A DNA stretch of 64,000 nt from Pseudomonas taiwanensis (GCF_013393345.1 NZ_QJRF01000039.1:62001-126000); one strand, 5' to 3'. Numbered from the stretch's first letter, positions 8,847 to 17,773 are shown. Notes: generated by a model from the sequence alone, not told the origin. Program-made: numbers and translations.

Positions 8847-10117
8847 TGCGTACCCACATCCTCGGTGCCCGCCTGATCGACCCGGCCAGTGGCCAGGATC
8901 AGATCACCGATCTCTTCCTTGAAAGCGGCAAGGTCGCCGCCATCGGCAAAGCGCCGGCAGGCTTCGAAGCGGACAAGACCCTCGACGCCAAGGGCCTGGT
9001 CGCCGCGCCCGGCCTGGTCGACCTGTCCGTCGCCCTGCGCGAGCCCGGCTACAGCCGCAAGGGCAGTATCGCCAGCGAGACCCTCGCCGCCGCGAGCGGT
9101 GGCGTCACCAGTCTCTGCTGCCCGCCCCTGACCCGCCCGATCCTGGATACACCGGCCGTGGCCGAGCTGATCCTCGATCGCGCCCAGGAGGCCGGTCATG
9201 CCAAGGTCTTCCCCATCGGCGCCCTGACCAAGGGCCTGGCCGGTGAGCAGTTGTCCGAGCTGGTGGCCCTGCGCGACGTGGGCTGCGTGGCCTTCGGCAA
9301 TGGCCTCGCCAGCTTCGCCAGCAACCGCGTGCAGCGCCGCTCCCTGGAATACGCTGCCACCTTCGACCTGACCGTGGTCTTCCACTCCCAGGATGCATCC
9401 CTGGCCGAAGGCGGACTGGCCCACGAAGGCCCGACCGCCAGCTTCCTCGGCCTGGCCGGTATTCCGGAGACTGCCGAGACCGTGGCACTCGCCCGTGACT
9501 TGCTGCTGGTGGAGCAAAGCGGCGTGCGCGCCCACTTCAGCCAGATCACCAGCGCCCGCGGTGCCGAGCTGATTGCCCAGGCCCAGGCCCGTGGCTTGCC
9601 GGTGACCGCTGACGTGGCCATGTACCAGTTGATCCTCACCGACGAGGCGCTGATCGACTTCTCCAGCCTCTACCACGTGCAACCGCCGCTGCGCACCCGC
9701 GCCGACCGCGATGGCCTGCGCGAAGCTGTGAGAAGCGGCGTGATCTCGGCCATTTCGAGTCACCACCAACCCCATGAGCCTGATGCCAAGCTCGCGCCGT
9801 TCGGCGCTACCGAGCCCGGCATCAGCAGCGTGGAGTTGCTGCTTCCGCTGGCCATGACTCTGGTCCAGGACGGTCTGCTCGATCTGCCGACCCTGCTCGC
9901 CCGCCTCACCGCCGGCCCGGCTCGCGCCCTGCGCCTGCCCGCTGGCCGCCTGGCCGTCGGCGCACCCGCGGATCTGGTGCTGTTCGACCCGCAGGCATCC
10001 ACCCTGGCCGGTGAAACCTGGAAGTCCAAAGGCGACAACTGCCCCTTCATCGGTCACTGCCTGCCCGGCAAGGTCCGCTACACGCTGGTGGACGGCAGGA
10101 TCATTTTCCAGGCCTGA
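8846..10117 (+). CDS. pyrC': PyrC', non-catalytic dihydroorotase-like subunit of aspartate carbamoyltransferase
   Basis: A 423-residue amidohydrolase-fold protein of the dihydroorotase family. The metal-binding HxH that normally follows PGLVD is lost: the segment reads PGLVDLSVALREPG, with Ser61 and Ala63 in the two histidine positions. Later family segments such as ISSHHQPH and the C-terminal GAPADLVLFDP remain. Loss of the ligands fits the known inactive PyrC' that is structurally needed for PyrB. A true dihydroorotase must be encoded elsewhere. It is the last gene of the algH-ruvX-pyrRBC' run. Confidence 0.95.
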   Translation: MRTHILGARLIDPASGQDQITDLFLESGKVAAIGKAPAGFEADKTLDAKGLVAAPGLVDLSVALREPGYSRKGSIASETLAAASGGVTSLCCPPLTRPILDTPAVAELILDRAQEAGHAKVFPIGALTKGLAGEQLSELVALRDVGCVAFGNGLASFASNRVQRRSLEYAATFDLTVVFHSQDASLAEGGLAHEGPTASFLGLAGIPETAETVALARDLLLVEQSGVRAHFSQITSARGAELIAQAQARGLPVTADVAMYQLILTDEALIDFSSLYHVQPPLRTRADRDGLREAVRSGVISAISSHHQPHEPDAKLAPFGATEPGISSVELLLPLAMTLVQDGLLDLPTLLARLTAGPARALRLPAGRLAVGAPADLVLFDPQASTLAGETWKSKGDNCPFIGHCLPGKVRYTLVDGRIIFQA

Positions 10118-10145
10118 AGCCGCTGCACGAAAAAGCCCGCCATTC

Positions 10146-10341
10146 GGCGTAATGCTGTTCACATAAGAACGCCGCTAATCCCTCACCGGGTGAGCGGCGT
10201 TCTTGGTTTCTGCAGTGGGGAAACGCTGTAGGAGCCAGCTTGCTGGCGAATGGGCGATATCCCGGAAAGCTTCGCGAGCAAGCTCGCTCCTACAACAACA
10301 GCGACACCTCGTTGGCGGGGCGAACTGAACAGCATTACGCC
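10146..10341. mobile_element. Probable 196-bp MITE with 16-bp terminal inverted repeats
   Basis: The ends are perfect 16-bp inverted repeats: GGCGTAATGCTGTTCA on the left and TGAACAGCATTACGCC on the right. ATT flanks both sides (10142-10144 and 10342-10344), a possible 3-bp target duplication. No transposase is encoded. Inside is a perfect 12-bp hairpin (AAGAACGCCGCT, 10165-10176, with AGCGGCGTTCTT, 10193-10204) and a REPIN. The reading as a non-autonomous transposable element is inference; the autonomous parent is not in the window. Confidence 0.55.
10227..10294. repeat. REPIN (TGTAGGAGC... class)
   Basis: A pair of REP sequences in inverted orientation: TGTAGGAGCCAGCTTGCTGG on the left and CGAGCAAGCTCGCTCCTACA on the right. 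Close relatives lie at 57993-58049 and 63021-63081. It sits inside the putative MITE. Confidence 0.8.
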
Positions 10342-10377
10342 ATTGGGCGGGCTTTTTCATTTCAAAGGACGCGGGGA

Positions 10378-11412
10378 TCAACAGGCCTCGATGCAGTTGC
10401 GTCGCTGCTTGGCGCGATAGAGGCCGTCGTCCAGGCGCTTGAGCAGGGACTCGACCCCTTCGCCAGCCTGCATTCCCGCCACCGAGAAACTGGCCGTCAA
10501 ACCCAGTGGCAGGCTGGGATCGGCCTGGGGGACCACCAGGCGCAGACGCTCTGCCAGCTGCAAGGCGGCGTCCTGCCCGGTCTCCGGCAGCAGGGCGATG
10601 AACTCCTCGCCGCCCCAACGGGCGAAGCAATCCTCGTCCCTGAGCGCCGCACGAACGATGCGGCTGACGGCCACGAGGGCACGATCACCGATCTGGTGGC
10701 CGTGGCTGTCATTGATGCGTTTGAAATGATCGAGGTCGAACATCAGCAGCGACGTCACATGCCCATGACGCTGGAAGCGCTGCCACTCGCTGTGCAGGTT
10801 GCGCTCAAAATGGCGACGGTTGGAAACCTGGGTCAGCGGGTCGGTCTCGCTGAGGCGCATAGCGCTTGCAACCTGCTGGGCCAGCGCCTCATTAGCCTGG
10901 CGCAGGGCCTCGGTGCGGGCGTCCACCAGCGCCTCCAGCTTGCGATTGAGGGCCAGCAACTCCTCGTTCTTTCGCTGCAATTCGAGGCTGGCCATCTTGC
11001 GCTGGTGGATATTGCGGTGCGCGCCGATCATCCGCGTCGGCGTGCCGGCCTCGTCGAACTCGACGAAACGGCCATGATCGCTGATCCACAGGTAACTGCC
11101 GTCGCGGCAGCGGCAGCGGTAGTCCTCGGCATAGATCAGGCTTTCGCCGTCCAGGTAAGCCTGGAAGTGGCGCATCACCCGCTCGATATCGCCGGGATGG
11201 ATCACCGATTTCCAGGTATCCACGTCTTCCGGCAAGCTATCCAGCGCGTAGCCGAGCATGGAGTACCAGCCGGAGCTGCGCTTGACGTGATTGGTGCGGA
11301 TGTTCCAGTCCCAGATACCGTCACTGACGATGTCCAGGGCGAAGCGCAGGGTGCGCTCGACTTCTTCGAGGGTGGTGCCGTAGCAATGGTCGAGGGGCTC
11401 AAGCTTTTCCAT
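10378..11412 (-). CDS. PAS-GGDEF diguanylate cyclase
   Basis: A 344-residue soluble protein. A PAS domain of the PAS_3 type spans about residues 20-140 (VSDGIWDWNIRT, then YRCRCRDGSYLWISDHGR and the PAC-like GAHRNIHQRK). A coiled-coil linker (LQRKNEELLALNRKLEAL) and a C-terminal GGDEF domain follow. The active-site loop reads GGEEF, and the inhibitory site RxxD (RDED) lies exactly five residues before it, so product-inhibited c-di-GMP synthesis is predicted. The start MEKLEPLD was chosen because AGGAAGC precedes it. It matches PAO1 PA0338 and lies beside ptsP. The PAS ligand is unknown. Confidence 0.93.
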   Translation of the reverse strand: MEKLEPLDHCYGTTLEEVERTLRFALDIVSDGIWDWNIRTNHVKRSSGWYSMLGYALDSLPEDVDTWKSVIHPGDIERVMRHFQAYLDGESLIYAEDYRCRCRDGSYLWISDHGRFVEFDEAGTPTRMIGAHRNIHQRKMASLELQRKNEELLALNRKLEALVDARTEALRQANEALAQQVASAMRLSETDPLTQVSNRRHFERNLHSEWQRFQRHGHVTSLLMFDLDHFKRINDSHGHQIGDRALVAVSRIVRAALRDEDCFARWGGEEFIALLPETGQDAALQLAERLRLVVPQADPSLPLGLTASFSVAGMQAGEGVESLLKRLDDGLYRAKQRRNCIEAC

Positions 11413-11492
11413 AAGCTTCCTGCGGGCCGAAACCCGGTTGAGACCGCTACGCCCAGGCACCTACCCGAGCGTTACAAAACTTGCTTCCAGCC

Positions 11493-13772
11493 TCAGGCCT
11501 GGATGGTCGCCGCCGGGTTGATCACCCGGCCGAGGCCCAGGTTGCGCAGGGCAAGATGCAGCGAGCTGTGGATAACCTGCGGGTTGTCGATGGCCAGCAG
11601 CTGATCCAGGAGTTCCCTGGCTTTCGTCATGGTGACCTGGCGCAGCAACCACTTCACCTTGGGCAGGTTGGTGGCGTTCATCGACAAGCTGTCGAAGCCC
11701 ATGGCCAGCAGCAGCACGGCAGCCGCGGGATCACCCGCCATCTCGCCGCAGATGCTCACCGGTTTGCCTTCGGCGTGGGCGTCGTCCACCACCTTCTTCA
11801 GCGCTTGCAGCACCGCCGGGTGCAGGTAGTCGTAAAGGTCCGCCACGCGCGGGTTGTTGCGGTCCACCGCCAGCAGGTACTGGGTGAGGTCGTTGGACCC
11901 CACCGAGAGGAAGTCCACCTGGCGCGACAGCTCCTTGGTCTGGTAGACGGCAGCGGGGATCTCGATCATCACCCCTACCGGCGGCATGGGGATGTCCACG
12001 CCTTCGTCACGCACCTCGCCCCAGGCACGATGGATCAGGTGCAGCGCCTCTTCCAGCTCGTGGGTGCCGGAAATCATCGGCAGCAGGATACGCAGGTTGT
12101 CCAGGCCCTCACTGGCCTTGAGCATGGCGCGCACCTGGACCAGGAAGATCTCCGGATGGTCGAGGGTGACGCGGATGCCGCGCCAGCCGAGGAAGGGGTT
12201 GCTTTCCTTGATCGGGAAATACGACAGCGCCTTGTCGCCGCCGATATCCAGCGTGCGCATGGTCACCGGCAGCGGATGGAAGGCGGCGAGCTGTTCGCGG
12301 TAGATGGCGAGCTGCTCTTTTTCGCTGGGGAATCGCTCGTTGATCATGAACGGCACTTCGGTGCGATACAGGCCGACGCCCTCGGCGCCGCGCTCCTGGG
12401 CGCGGGTCACGTCGGCAAGAAGGCCGGTGTTCACCCAGAGCGGCATGCGTTGGCCGTCCAGGGTCTCGCAGGGCAGGCTGCGCAGTGCGTCCAGCCCCTT
12501 GACCAGCTGGCGTTCCTCTTCCACCACTTCGCTGTACTGCTTGCGCAGTTGCGCCGAGGGGTTGGTGAAGACTTCGCCGTGGTAGCCGTCGACGATCAGC
12601 TCGATGCCGTCGACCTTGGAATATGGCAGGTCGACCACGCCCATCACCGTCGGGATGCCCATGGCACGCGCGAGGATGGCGACATGGGAGTTGCCCGAGC
12701 CAAGTACCGAAACCAGGCCAACGAGCTTGCCTTCAGGCACTTCGCCGAGCATCGCCGGGGACAGCTCCTCGCTGACGAGGATGGTGTTTTCCTGGTAGAC
12801 GAGGTTCTGCTTGCGCTCTTCCTGCAGGTAGGCGAGCAGGCGGCGACCGAGATCCTTCACATCGGAGGCGCGTTCGCGCAGGTAGGCGTCGTCCATCAGC
12901 TCGAAGCGGGTGACGTGCTCCAACACAACCTGGCGCAGCGCACCCTGGGCCCACTGGCCGGTGCGGATCACGCGCTTGACCTCCATACCGATGGAGGCGT
13001 CGTCGAGCATCATCAGGTAAACGTCGAAGAGGGCACGCTCTTCGGGGCGCAATTGGGTTTCCAGCTTGCTGGAGAGCCGGCGCATGTCTTCGCGCACCGC
13101 TTCCAGGGCCTGCTTGAAGCGTTCTACTTCGGCCTCGATGTCATCGACCGTGCGATCGGGCACCACGTCCAGATCGGCCGGCGGCAGCACCACCACCGCG
13201 GTACCCACCGCGGCACCAGGGGCGCCCGGCACACCGACGAACTTGGTTTCCTGGATTCCTTTGCCCTGGCGACCCAGGCCGCGAATCGAACCGGTCGCCT
13301 CGGCATGGGCGATTACGCCCGCGAGCTGCGCGCTCATGGTGACGAGGAAGGCTTCCTCGCCCTCGTCGAACTGACGCCGCTCCTTTTGCTGCACCACCAG
13401 TACGCCCATCACTCGACGGTGGTGGATGATCGGGGCGCCGAGGAAGGAGGCGAAGCGCTCTTCACCGGTCTCGGCGAAGTAGCGGTAACGGGGGTGATCG
13501 GCGGCGTGCTCGAGGTTCAGCGGTTCCTCGCGGGTGCCCACCAGGCCCACCAGGCCTTCGTTGGGGGCCATGCTGACCTTGCCGATGGAGCGCTTGTTCA
13601 GGCCTTCGGTGGCCATGAGCACGAACCGGTTGGACTCCGGGTCCAGCAGGTAGACCGAGCAGACCTGGCTGCCCATGGCCTCCTTGACCCGCTGCACGAT
13701 GATCGCCAACGCCGCCTTCAGATCCTTGGCGGCGTTCACTTCCTGGACGATCTTGCGCAGCGTGTTGAGCAT
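11493..13772 (-). CDS. ptsP: PtsP, phosphoenolpyruvate-protein phosphotransferase (nitrogen PTS enzyme I)
   Basis: A 759-residue enzyme I of the nitrogen-related PTS, which passes phosphate from PEP to NPr. An N-terminal GAF domain (about residues 1-150, VCSVYLLDPESNRFVLMATE) is followed by the enzyme I N-domain, the phospho-histidine segment GSGNSHVAILARAMGIPTVM, and the PEP-binding barrel. The barrel carries GVGLYRTEVPFM, GWRGIRVTLDHPE and the catalytic-Cys region PVSICGEMAGD. Length and domain order are those of PtsP rather than sugar-type PtsI. It is followed by no PTS partner here. rppH lies 22 bp upstream, an arrangement conserved in many gammaproteobacteria. Confidence 0.97.
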   Translation of the reverse strand: MLNTLRKIVQEVNAAKDLKAALAIIVQRVKEAMGSQVCSVYLLDPESNRFVLMATEGLNKRSIGKVSMAPNEGLVGLVGTREEPLNLEHAADHPRYRYFAETGEERFASFLGAPIIHHRRVMGVLVVQQKERRQFDEGEEAFLVTMSAQLAGVIAHAEATGSIRGLGRQGKGIQETKFVGVPGAPGAAVGTAVVVLPPADLDVVPDRTVDDIEAEVERFKQALEAVREDMRRLSSKLETQLRPEERALFDVYLMMLDDASIGMEVKRVIRTGQWAQGALRQVVLEHVTRFELMDDAYLRERASDVKDLGRRLLAYLQEERKQNLVYQENTILVSEELSPAMLGEVPEGKLVGLVSVLGSGNSHVAILARAMGIPTVMGVVDLPYSKVDGIELIVDGYHGEVFTNPSAQLRKQYSEVVEEERQLVKGLDALRSLPCETLDGQRMPLWVNTGLLADVTRAQERGAEGVGLYRTEVPFMINERFPSEKEQLAIYREQLAAFHPLPVTMRTLDIGGDKALSYFPIKESNPFLGWRGIRVTLDHPEIFLVQVRAMLKASEGLDNLRILLPMISGTHELEEALHLIHRAWGEVRDEGVDIPMPPVGVMIEIPAAVYQTKELSRQVDFLSVGSNDLTQYLLAVDRNNPRVADLYDYLHPAVLQALKKVVDDAHAEGKPVSICGEMAGDPAAAVLLLAMGFDSLSMNATNLPKVKWLLRQVTMTKARELLDQLLAIDNPQVIHSSLHLALRNLGLGRVINPAATIQA

Positions 13773-13794
13773 GGCTAGTCAGCCTTTCTCCGGG

Positions 13795-14274
13795 TCAGTC
13801 TTGCGCCAGGAGGCGCGGTGCTAGTTCCTTGAGTGCCCGGCGATAGACTTCACGCTTGAAGGTCACCACCTGGCCCAACGGGTACCAGTAACTGACCCAG
13901 CGCCAGCCGTCGAATTCGGGCTTGCCGGTCAGGTCCATCCGTACCTTGTTCTCGTCCGACTGCAAACGCAGCAGGAACCACTTCTGCTTCTGTCCAATAC
14001 ACAGCGGCTGGCTATTGGTACGCACAAGGCGCTGCGGCAGACGATAGCGCAACCAGCCGCGAGTGCAGGCAAGAATCTTCACATCCCGCTCTTCCAGGCC
14101 GACTTCTTCGTTCAACTCCCGGAAAAGTGCCTCTTCGGGCGTCTCGCGTGGATTGATACCACCCTGCGGGAACTGCCAGGCATCCTGATTGATACGCCGG
14201 GCCCAAAGCACCTGCCCGACATCATTGGCGAGAATGATGCCGACATTCGGGCGAAAACCATCGGAATCGATCAC
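13795..14274 (-). CDS. rppH: RppH, RNA pyrophosphohydrolase
   Basis: A 159-residue Nudix hydrolase that removes pyrophosphate from the 5' end of triphosphorylated mRNA, preparing it for decay. The Nudix box is visible as [20 protein letters not shown] followed by [15 protein letters not shown] at the N-terminus and [15 protein letters not shown] at the C-terminus are typical. A GTG start was chosen: GAGGTTGA lies eight bases upstream and [11 protein letters not shown] follows immediately, as in orthologues. An ATG 11 codons further upstream ([11 protein letters not shown]) is an alternative. It probably shares a transcript with ptsP. Confidence 0.94.
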   Translation of the reverse strand: MIDSDGFRPNVGIILANDVGQVLWARRINQDAWQFPQGGINPRETPEEALFRELNEEVGLEERDVKILACTRGWLRYRLPQRLVRTNSQPLCIGQKQKWFLLRLQSDENKVRMDLTGKPEFDGWRWVSYWYPLGQVVTFKREVYRRALKELAPRLLAQD

Positions 14275-14419
14275 GGCACTCAACCTCGCAAACGCATGTT
14301 TCGGCATTGTTCCATAAAGGCCTTAAACGCAGCAATGCGAGCCTTTCTCGCGATGGGCAGCACCGCTCAAAGCCGCTATTCTGACCGCCCTTCGAAGCCT
14401 CGATGCAAGGAAATACGAC

Positions 14420-15073
14420 GTGCGTTTGGCTCTTTTCGACCTCGACAACACCCTGCTGGCCGGCGATAGCGATCACGCCTGGGGCGACTACCTGTGCGAA
14501 CGCGGCATCCTCGACGGGATCGCCTACAAGGCGCGCAACGACGAGTTCTATCAGGACTACCTGGCCGGTCGACTGAACATCCAGGACTACCTGAACTTCA
14601 GCCTGGAAATCCTCGGCCGCACCGAAATGGTGCAGCTCGACCAGTGGCACCGCGAGTTCATGCGCGACTGCGTCGAACCGATCATCCTGCCGAAGGCCGA
14701 AGCCCTGCTGGCCGAGCACCGCGCCACCGGCGACAAGCTGCTGATCATCACCGCCACCAACCGTTTCGTCACTGCGCCGATCGCCAGGCGTCTGGGCGTC
14801 GAAACCCTGCTGGCCACCGAATGCGAAATGGCCGACGGCCGCTACACCGGCCGCACCACCGATGTCCCCTGCTTCCGCGAAGGCAAGGTAACGCGCCTGG
14901 CGCGCTGGCTGGAGGAAACCGGCTTCAGCCTCGAGGGCAGCAGCTTCTATAGCGATTCGCTGAACGATCTGCCGCTACTCGAGCAGGTGAGCCATCCGGT
15001 AGCCGTGGACCCCGATCCGAAGCTGCGGGCCGAAGCCCTGCAACGCGGTTGGCCGGTGATTACCCTGCGTTGA
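14420..15073 (+). CDS. HAD-superfamily phosphatase (subfamily IB, SerB-like)
   Basis: A 217-residue HAD hydrolase with a GTG start. Motif I is [15 protein letters not shown] with the nucleophile Asp. Motif II is [10 protein letters not shown]. Motif III/IV lies in [16 protein letters not shown] with the two metal-binding Asp residues. The helical cap between motifs is of the C1 type seen in phosphoserine phosphatase relatives. The substrate cannot be read from sequence. PAO1 PA0335 is the equivalent beside rppH. It is divergent from rppH and converges on a small membrane protein gene, with 20 bp between stops. Confidence 0.9.
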   Translation: MRLALFDLDNTLLAGDSDHAWGDYLCERGILDGIAYKARNDEFYQDYLAGRLNIQDYLNFSLEILGRTEMVQLDQWHREFMRDCVEPIILPKAEALLAEHRATGDKLLIITATNRFVTAPIARRLGVETLLATECEMADGRYTGRTTDVPCFREGKVTRLARWLEETGFSLEGSSFYSDSLNDLPLLEQVSHPVAVDPDPKLRAEALQRGWPVITLR

Positions 15074-15093
15074 GTGCGCTTCAATCACTCCGC

Positions 15094-15564
15094 TCAAAGC
15101 GGTTTGATCACCATCAGCGCGTACACCACCGCCAACAAGACCAGTGCGAGAACCGCCAGCCAGGTGCGTACAGCCACATGGCTGGCCACCTGCGGCGCTA
15201 GGGCCGTGCCATCCCGAAACGCCTGGCGCGCCAGGTTGCGGATGCGCACCTGCAGCCAGAGCAGAGGCAGCCAGCAGAGCGCTGCCAGCAGGTAGATTCC
15301 TACACTCCACAACAGCCAGCGCTGACCCAAGGGCCAGCCGCCGACCTTCGCCAGCGCCAGGCCACTCAGGGGCAGCAGCACGGCGGAACTGGCGATCAAC
15401 CAGCATTCCAGCCTCACCAAAGAGGCGAAGGTGGCCGCCATCTGCTGGGGATCAGCCTCTTTATTCCAGGCCCGGCGGGCGAAGAACAGCCCGGCCAGCG
15501 CCGCGCCGAAAAGCACGGCGGCCAGCAAGCCATGGACTGTCTTGAACAGGAAATAGAGGGTCAT
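15094..15564 (-). CDS. DUF2269-like four-helix inner-membrane protein (copy 1)
   Basis: A 156-residue protein with four predicted membrane helices: VHGLLAAVLFGAALAGLFF, LIASSAVLLPLSGLALA, WLLWSVGIYLLAALCWLPLL and WLAVLALVLLAVVYALMVI. The pattern HGL, PLSG, PLGQRWLL and a KPL end resembles DUF2269 membrane proteins, whose function is unknown. The next gene upstream on the same strand is a diverged paralogue with the same landmarks in the same order, so the pair looks like a tandem duplication. No catalytic motif is visible. Confidence 0.8.
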   Translation of the reverse strand: MTLYFLFKTVHGLLAAVLFGAALAGLFFARRAWNKEADPQQMAATFASLVRLECWLIASSAVLLPLSGLALAKVGGWPLGQRWLLWSVGIYLLAALCWLPLLWLQVRIRNLARQAFRDGTALAPQVASHVAVRTWLAVLALVLLAVVYALMVIKPL

Positions 15565-15583
15565 GCGGGGTGCAGACGCTACA

Positions 15584-16042
15584 TCAGAGCGGTTTGGCCA
15601 GCATCAGCGCCAGCACGGAAAGAAATAGCAGCAGGCCGACGAGACCATAAGCGGCACCGAACTTGAGGCTGCGGCGAGCAGGCGCGGAAGCCGGTCCACC
15701 GTCGACCAGTGCCTGCTCCCGCAGTCGCCCGACACGGCGGAACAGCAGCAGCCAGGCAATGCAACCGAAGAGGTAAAGGATGGCGCCGCCGAGGAGCCAG
15801 GTCTGGCCCAGCGGCAGACCAGCGAGGTTCACCATCCACCAGCCGCTGATCGGCAGCGACACGGCGACGAGGATCAGTAACGGCACGCCGATCAGCAGGA
15901 TGCGCCGCAGGCTGGGGCCGATCAGCGCGGCATCGCCGGAACGGAAATTGCGCCAGCCGTACCATGCCAGTCCTGCCAGTCCGCCGAAGAACAGCAGGGT
16001 GGCCAGGCCGTGAAGGATGCGAAATGCGAGGTAGTTTTCCAT
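15584..16042 (-). CDS. DUF2269-like four-helix inner-membrane protein (copy 2)
   Basis: A 152-residue paralogue of the gene just downstream (19-bp gap). Shared landmarks are ILHGLATLLFFGGLAGLAWY, LPISGW, LPLGQTWLL and the terminal ALMLAKPL. Four membrane helices are predicted and both termini probably face the cytoplasm. The two proteins may form a heteromeric membrane complex, but this is inference from tandem arrangement only. Upstream is ilvA on the same strand, 73 bp away. Confidence 0.8.
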   Translation of the reverse strand: MENYLAFRILHGLATLLFFGGLAGLAWYGWRNFRSGDAALIGPSLRRILLIGVPLLILVAVSLPISGWWMVNLAGLPLGQTWLLGGAILYLFGCIAWLLLFRRVGRLREQALVDGGPASAPARRSLKFGAAYGLVGLLLFLSVLALMLAKPL

Positions 16043-16115
16043 GAAGCAGGTCCTTGTCTGCGTGGGCGGCTGAGTCCAAGCCTAGCAGCCGCCCGATCCA
16101 GCACCCCGGCCTGCG

Positions 16116-17630
16116 TCAGCCCAGGAAGAGCTGGTACGCCGGGTTGTCGCTTTCGTCCCAGTGGGGATAGCCGATCTCGTCGAGAGCGGCATGCACCAGC
16201 GCGCGCTCCTCGGCCGGCACCTGCAGGCCGGCGACCACGCGGCCATCGGCGGCGCCGTGGTTGCGGTAGTGGAACATGGTGATGTTCCAGCGGCCGCCGA
16301 GCTTGTTGAGGAAGTTGAACAGCGCCCCCGGACGCTCGGGGAATTCGAAACGGAACACCATTTCATCGCTGATGCGCACCGCGTGCCCGCCAACCATGTG
16401 ACGGATATGCAGCTTGGCCAATTCGTTATCGGTGAGGTCCAGCACCGGGAAGCCCTGGCTGCGCAGGTTTTCCACCAGGACCGCGCGCGGGTCGGTTTCC
16501 GGGTGGGTCTGCACGCCGACGAAGATGTGGGCTTCGGCGTCGGTGTTGTAGCGGTAGTTGAACTCGGTGATCTGGCGCTTGCCGATGGCCTCGCAGAAGG
16601 CCTTGAAGCTGCCCGGGCGCTCCGGGATGGTCACCGCGATGATCGCCTCGCGCTTCTCCCCCAGCTCGGCACGCTCGGCCACGTGGCGCAGACGGTCGAA
16701 GTTGATGTTGGCGCCGGAGTCGATGGCCACCAGGGTATGGTCGCGCACGCCTTCACGCTCGACGTACTTCTTGATCCCGGCCACGGCGAGGGCGCCGGCA
16801 GGTTCGGTGATGGAGCGGGTGTCGTCGTAGATATCCTTGATCGCCGCACAGATTTCGTCGGTGCTGACTGTGATCACCTCATCCACATGCTGCTTGCAGA
16901 TATCGAAGGTGTGCTGGCCGATCTGCGCCACGGCAACGCCGTCGGCAAACAGTCCGACTTGCCCCAGCACCACGCGCTCGCCAGCGGCCATGGCGGCCTG
17001 CAGGCAGTTGGAATCGTCCGGCTCGACGCCGATCACCTTCACCTCGGGGCGCAGGTATTTGACGAAGGCCGCGATACCCGCAACCAGGCCGCCACCGCCC
17101 ACTGGCACGAAGATGGCGTCCAGGCGGCCGGGGTGCTGACGCAGGATTTCCATCGCCACGGTGCCCTGGCCGGCGATCACTTCCGGATCATCGTAGGGGT
17201 GGATGTAGACGTAGCCCTTCTCTTCCACCAGCTTCAGCGAGTGCGCCAGCGCCTCGGGGAAGGCGTCGCCGTGCAGCACCACCTTGCCGCCGCGGGCACG
17301 TACGCCCTGCACTTTCAGCTCCGGCGTGGTGCGCGGCATCACGATGGTCGCTTTAACGCCCAACTCGCGGGCCGCCAGGGCGACGCCCTGGGCATGATTG
17401 CCGGCCGATGCGGTGACCACCCCGCGATTCAGTTCCTCGCGGGAGAGCTGGGCGATCTTGTTGTAGGCGCCACGAATCTTGAAGGAATAGACCGGTTGCA
17501 GGTCCTCGCGCTTGAGGAGGATCTGGTTGCCGAGGCGCTCGGTGAGCTGGCGGGCGGGCTGCAGCGGGGTTTCCACGGCGACGTCGTAGACGCGCGAGGT
17601 CAGGGTCTTCTTCACGTATTCTTCGAGCAT
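16116..17630 (-). CDS. ilvA: Threonine ammonia-lyase, biosynthetic
   Basis: A 504-residue PLP enzyme that deaminates threonine to 2-oxobutanoate, the first step of isoleucine synthesis. The PLP lysine is in SFKIRGAYNK, the phosphate-binding glycine loop is VPVGGGGLVAG, and ASAGNHAQGVAL is the substrate-side motif. The C-terminal third contains two ACT-like regulatory domains (IIAVTIPERPGSFKAFCEAI and VFRFEFPERPGALFNFLNKL), consistent with isoleucine feedback. The start MLEEYVKK matches orthologues; a second ATG seven codons upstream (MPASETA) is possible. Divergent from rpiA. Confidence 0.96.
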   Translation of the reverse strand: MLEEYVKKTLTSRVYDVAVETPLQPARQLTERLGNQILLKREDLQPVYSFKIRGAYNKIAQLSREELNRGVVTASAGNHAQGVALAARELGVKATIVMPRTTPELKVQGVRARGGKVVLHGDAFPEALAHSLKLVEEKGYVYIHPYDDPEVIAGQGTVAMEILRQHPGRLDAIFVPVGGGGLVAGIAAFVKYLRPEVKVIGVEPDDSNCLQAAMAAGERVVLGQVGLFADGVAVAQIGQHTFDICKQHVDEVITVSTDEICAAIKDIYDDTRSITEPAGALAVAGIKKYVEREGVRDHTLVAIDSGANINFDRLRHVAERAELGEKREAIIAVTIPERPGSFKAFCEAIGKRQITEFNYRYNTDAEAHIFVGVQTHPETDPRAVLVENLRSQGFPVLDLTDNELAKLHIRHMVGGHAVRISDEMVFRFEFPERPGALFNFLNKLGGRWNITMFHYRNHGAADGRVVAGLQVPAEERALVHAALDEIGYPHWDESDNPAYQLFLG

Positions 17631-17729
17631 CGCGGTTTCACTGGCGGGCATTTCACGGGAGGACCGAGTCTACCGCAGGGATTCGTCGGGCGACCACAGA
17701 GAATGCGGGGTTTTGCCCCGGCGACGGGC

Positions 17730-17735
17730 TATAAT
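17730..17735 (+). promoter_or_regulatory. -10 box for rpiA
   Basis: A perfect TATAAT lies 38 bases upstream of the rpiA ATG in the 143-bp ilvA/rpiA divergent gap. No good -35 hexamer is found at 16-18 bp. A small GGGG-TTTTG-CCCC palindrome occupies that area. Confidence 0.45.
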
Positions 17736-17773
17736 TCGCGCCCTCGACACTCCTCCTATCGGACCTCCACAGC

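Larger units (their letters stand above)
10130..10357. terminator. Bidirectional terminator split by an inserted element
   Basis: The outer sequences AAAAAGCCCGCC (10130-10141) and GGCGGGCTTTTT (10346-10357) are perfect 12-base complements with oligo-A/oligo-T tails. Joined through ATTG they would form a strong bidirectional rho-independent terminator between convergent pyrC' and the diguanylate cyclase gene. They are now separated by the element at 10146-10341. Confidence 0.6.

Noticed and set aside
11481-13778. A 765-codon plus-strand frame opposite ptsP.
   Set aside because: It mirrors the whole ptsP gene on the other strand; PtsP motifs are unambiguous, while this frame has only low-complexity His/Gln/Gly-rich sequence.
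17701-17773. Possible attenuator (GGGG-TTTTG-CCCC) before rpiA.
   Set aside because: Only a 4-bp stem with no U tract, overlapping the expected promoter region; too weak to call.
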